DNA of 25,491 nt from UBA1731 sp964567665 (GTDB lineage Bacteria; Verrucomicrobiota; Kiritimatiellia; RFP12; UBA1067). Below are positions 24,338 to 25,491 of this stretch, piece by piece. Under the pieces are notes generated by a model. That model searched no databases and was not told the DNA's origin. It saw nothing but the letters and a program-made list of their open reading frames with translations. The position numbers were made by a program, and so were the translations under genes. The stretch is from the NCBI GenBank assembly GCA_964567665.1, contig CAZMNN010000036.1, forward strand, positions 1-25,491, given 5' to 3'. How positions within the stretch are numbered: position 1 is the stretch's first letter; the number at the start of each line of letters is the position of its first letter.

Positions 24338-24368
24338 TTTTCGCGAGGGGCGTTTTTCGAGGTTGCCG

Positions 24369-24382
24369 TCGCCAGCTGGCGA
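24369..24382. promoter_or_regulatory. Perfect 14-bp palindrome in the GH13-GH110 gap
   Basis: tcgccagctggcga reads identically on both strands. It lies about 90 bp upstream of the GH110 -10 and 32 bp after the GH13 stop. There is no T-run, so a protein-binding operator is more likely than a terminator. The remaining 139-bp gap shows nothing else besides the promoter. Confidence 0.35.
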
Positions 24383-24461
24383 TCGAAGGTCGTAAACAGT
24401 TAGGTAGTCAAGTGTATGTATTTCATCCGCCGTGCGCCTTGATTCGGGTGGGGCTTATATT

Positions 24462-24470
24462 TGATAGAAT
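24462..24470 (+). promoter_or_regulatory. Extended -10 promoter, predicted leaderless start for GH110
   Basis: TGA-TAGAAT at 24462-24470 ends six bases before the ATG at 24477, the same geometry as at the GH97 gene. A -35-like TTGATT lies at 24439-24444, a 20-bp spacer. No Shine-Dalgarno is present. Confidence 0.5.
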
Positions 24471-24476
24471 AAGAAC

Positions 24477-25491
24477 ATGAACATTCGAAAACTTTTTGTG
24501 GGCTGCCTGATTGCCGTTGGCGTCGGTGGCGTTTGTGCGGCATCGGACTGCACGGTTTCAATTGCACCGGGGGCGGACGTGTCCCGTGCGTTCGACGCGG
24601 CGTTGACGCAAGTCAAGAACGCCGGGGGTGGTACGATTGTCCTTGAAAAAGGCGTCTACCATTTCCCGGTCGGCACGGCGCGGCAGATGTCCTTTTACAT
24701 CTCGAACCACGACCAGTCGCCGTCCCATGCCGTGAACGTGCCGGTCGTGGGCGTGACGAATCTCGTCGTGAAGGGCCATGGCGCGACGCTGATGTTTCAC
24801 GGTGCGACGATTGGCGCGGCGCTCATCGATTCCAAGAACGTGCGATTTGAGAATGTGCGTTTCGACTGGTCGCGGCCGTTCATCACGGAAATGAAAATCA
24901 CCGGTTTCAAGGACGGCAAGACGCTGGGGACGGTTGACCGATCCGTCTTCCCCTGCGCGGTTGAAAACGGGCGGATCGTCGTTTGGGGCGAGGGCTGGAA
25001 GTCGGGCATCGGTTCCTGCATGGTCTTTCGTGGTGACACGCACGAGATTGTCGAAAGAACGGAGGATATCTGGTATAACGGCGCGTGGGATGAGACGGCG
25101 GATGGGCAGATTGTATGCGGCTATGATTTCTCGAAACGTGGTGTGGGCGCTCGCGTTGGGGACATCGTGGCAATCCGGCCGGCTCGACGTCCGTATCCTG
25201 CGTGTGTTGTCTACCGTGCGACCGACACCGTGTTCGAGGATGTCGCGTTCCACACGGCGTGGGGAATGGGCGTGATTGTTCAGATGAGCGAGAATTTCAC
25301 GTGGCGCGGCACGGGGCTGGCACACGACCGCACGTCGGGCGTGTTTCCGCCGCCGGAATCGGGTCGTGTGACGACGCTGCACGCGGATGCTTCACACTTC
25401 TCGAACGTCAAGGGTGCCGTCGTGGTCGAAAACTGCCTGTTCGAGACGATGATGGATGACGCCATCAACGTCCATTCGACGTGCCTCGGCA
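24477..25491 (+). CDS. Glycoside hydrolase family 110 (alpha-1,3-galactosidase), 3' end outside the window
   Basis: The first 338 residues are present; the frame runs open to the last base. A signal peptide (MNIRKLFVGCLIAVGVGGVCAA) is followed by a right-handed beta-helix protein with GH110 hallmarks: GGGTIVLEKGVYHFP, SFYISNHDQSPS, VKGHGATLMFHG, LHADASHFSNVKG and MMDDAINVHST. Asp304, Asp327 and Asp328 have the same spacing as the three catalytic Asp residues proposed for the family (321/344/345 in a marine homologue). GH110 enzymes invert and release terminal alpha-1,3-linked galactose, for example from blood-group B or linear alpha-Gal glycans. A full-length protein would be about 600 residues. 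It follows the GH13 gene by 139 bp with its own promoter. Confidence 0.87.
   Translation, partial: MNIRKLFVGCLIAVGVGGVCAASDCTVSIAPGADVSRAFDAALTQVKNAGGGTIVLEKGVYHFPVGTARQMSFYISNHDQSPSHAVNVPVVGVTNLVVKGHGATLMFHGATIGAALIDSKNVRFENVRFDWSRPFITEMKITGFKDGKTLGTVDRSVFPCAVENGRIVVWGEGWKSGIGSCMVFRGDTHEIVERTEDIWYNGAWDETADGQIVCGYDFSKRGVGARVGDIVAIRPARRPYPACVVYRATDTVFEDVAFHTAWGMGVIVQMSENFTWRGTGLAHDRTSGVFPPPESGRVTTLHADASHFSNVKGAVVVENCLFETMMDDAINVHSTCLG

Noticed and set aside
1..25491. tRNA, rRNA or riboswitch genes
   Set aside because: I looked in the intergenic gaps for cloverleaf-like and known aptamer-like patterns and recognised none; most gaps are under 150 bp.

Overview
The window is GC-rich bacterial DNA with tightly packed genes. 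The repertoire is secreted glycoside hydrolases (GH97, GH13, GH110), secreted parallel beta-helix proteins, DUF4874/DUF4832 and 'WTG...W' beta-strand proteins, a remnant of the AAA-ATPase-like (PF09820) family, and a fermentative AdhE. This mix best fits a host- or gut-associated member of the Kiritimatiellota or a nearby Verrucomicrobiota/Lentisphaerota lineage. That placement is inferred from gene content only; no rRNA or tRNA gene was recognised.

Layout. Bases 1-575 are non-coding and hold one complete and one left-truncated copy of a roughly 140-bp element bounded by imperfect inverted repeats built on 'acgcaaag'. Next is a GH97 lipoprotein (+). It converges, across two terminator hairpins, on an adhE / phosphotransferase pair (-). 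adhE diverges from a long + strand series: secY, a small ACT-domain protein, nagB, a YihY/BrkB membrane protein, a DUF1570-like zinc peptidase, then NfeD-like and N-acyl-D-amino-acid deacylase genes. A TIGR02757 gene lies on the - strand after these. Upstream of it on the same strand is a three-gene secreted operon, transcribed as WTG beta-strand protein, two-domain pectate-lyase-like beta-helix protein, DUF4832 protein. Divergent from that operon is a + strand group: an FAD-dependent oxidoreductase, a GH13 protein and the first 338 residues of a GH110 alpha-1,3-galactosidase cut by the window end.

How the genes fit together. Two blocks are carbohydrate-oriented: the GH97 gene, and everything from 14342 to the end. 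A GH97 with the Asp of the retaining (alpha-galactosidase-type) branch plus GH110 suggests interest in alpha-galactosides or host-type glycans. nagB and the D-amino-acid deacylase would feed amino sugars and amino acids into metabolism, and AdhE would re-oxidise NADH by making ethanol.

The most unusual points are these. (i) The FAD oxidoreductase is preceded in frame by the first 49 residues of a PF09820 AAA-ATPase-like gene, cut exactly before the Walker-A GKS, so that gene appears to have donated its promoter and start. (ii) All eight promoters I could propose carry an extended -10 (TGN upstream of a TANNNT hexamer), and in three of them the -10 ends only 6-7 nt before the ATG, which predicts leaderless mRNAs for secreted-enzyme genes. 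(iii) secY sits outside any ribosomal-protein operon.
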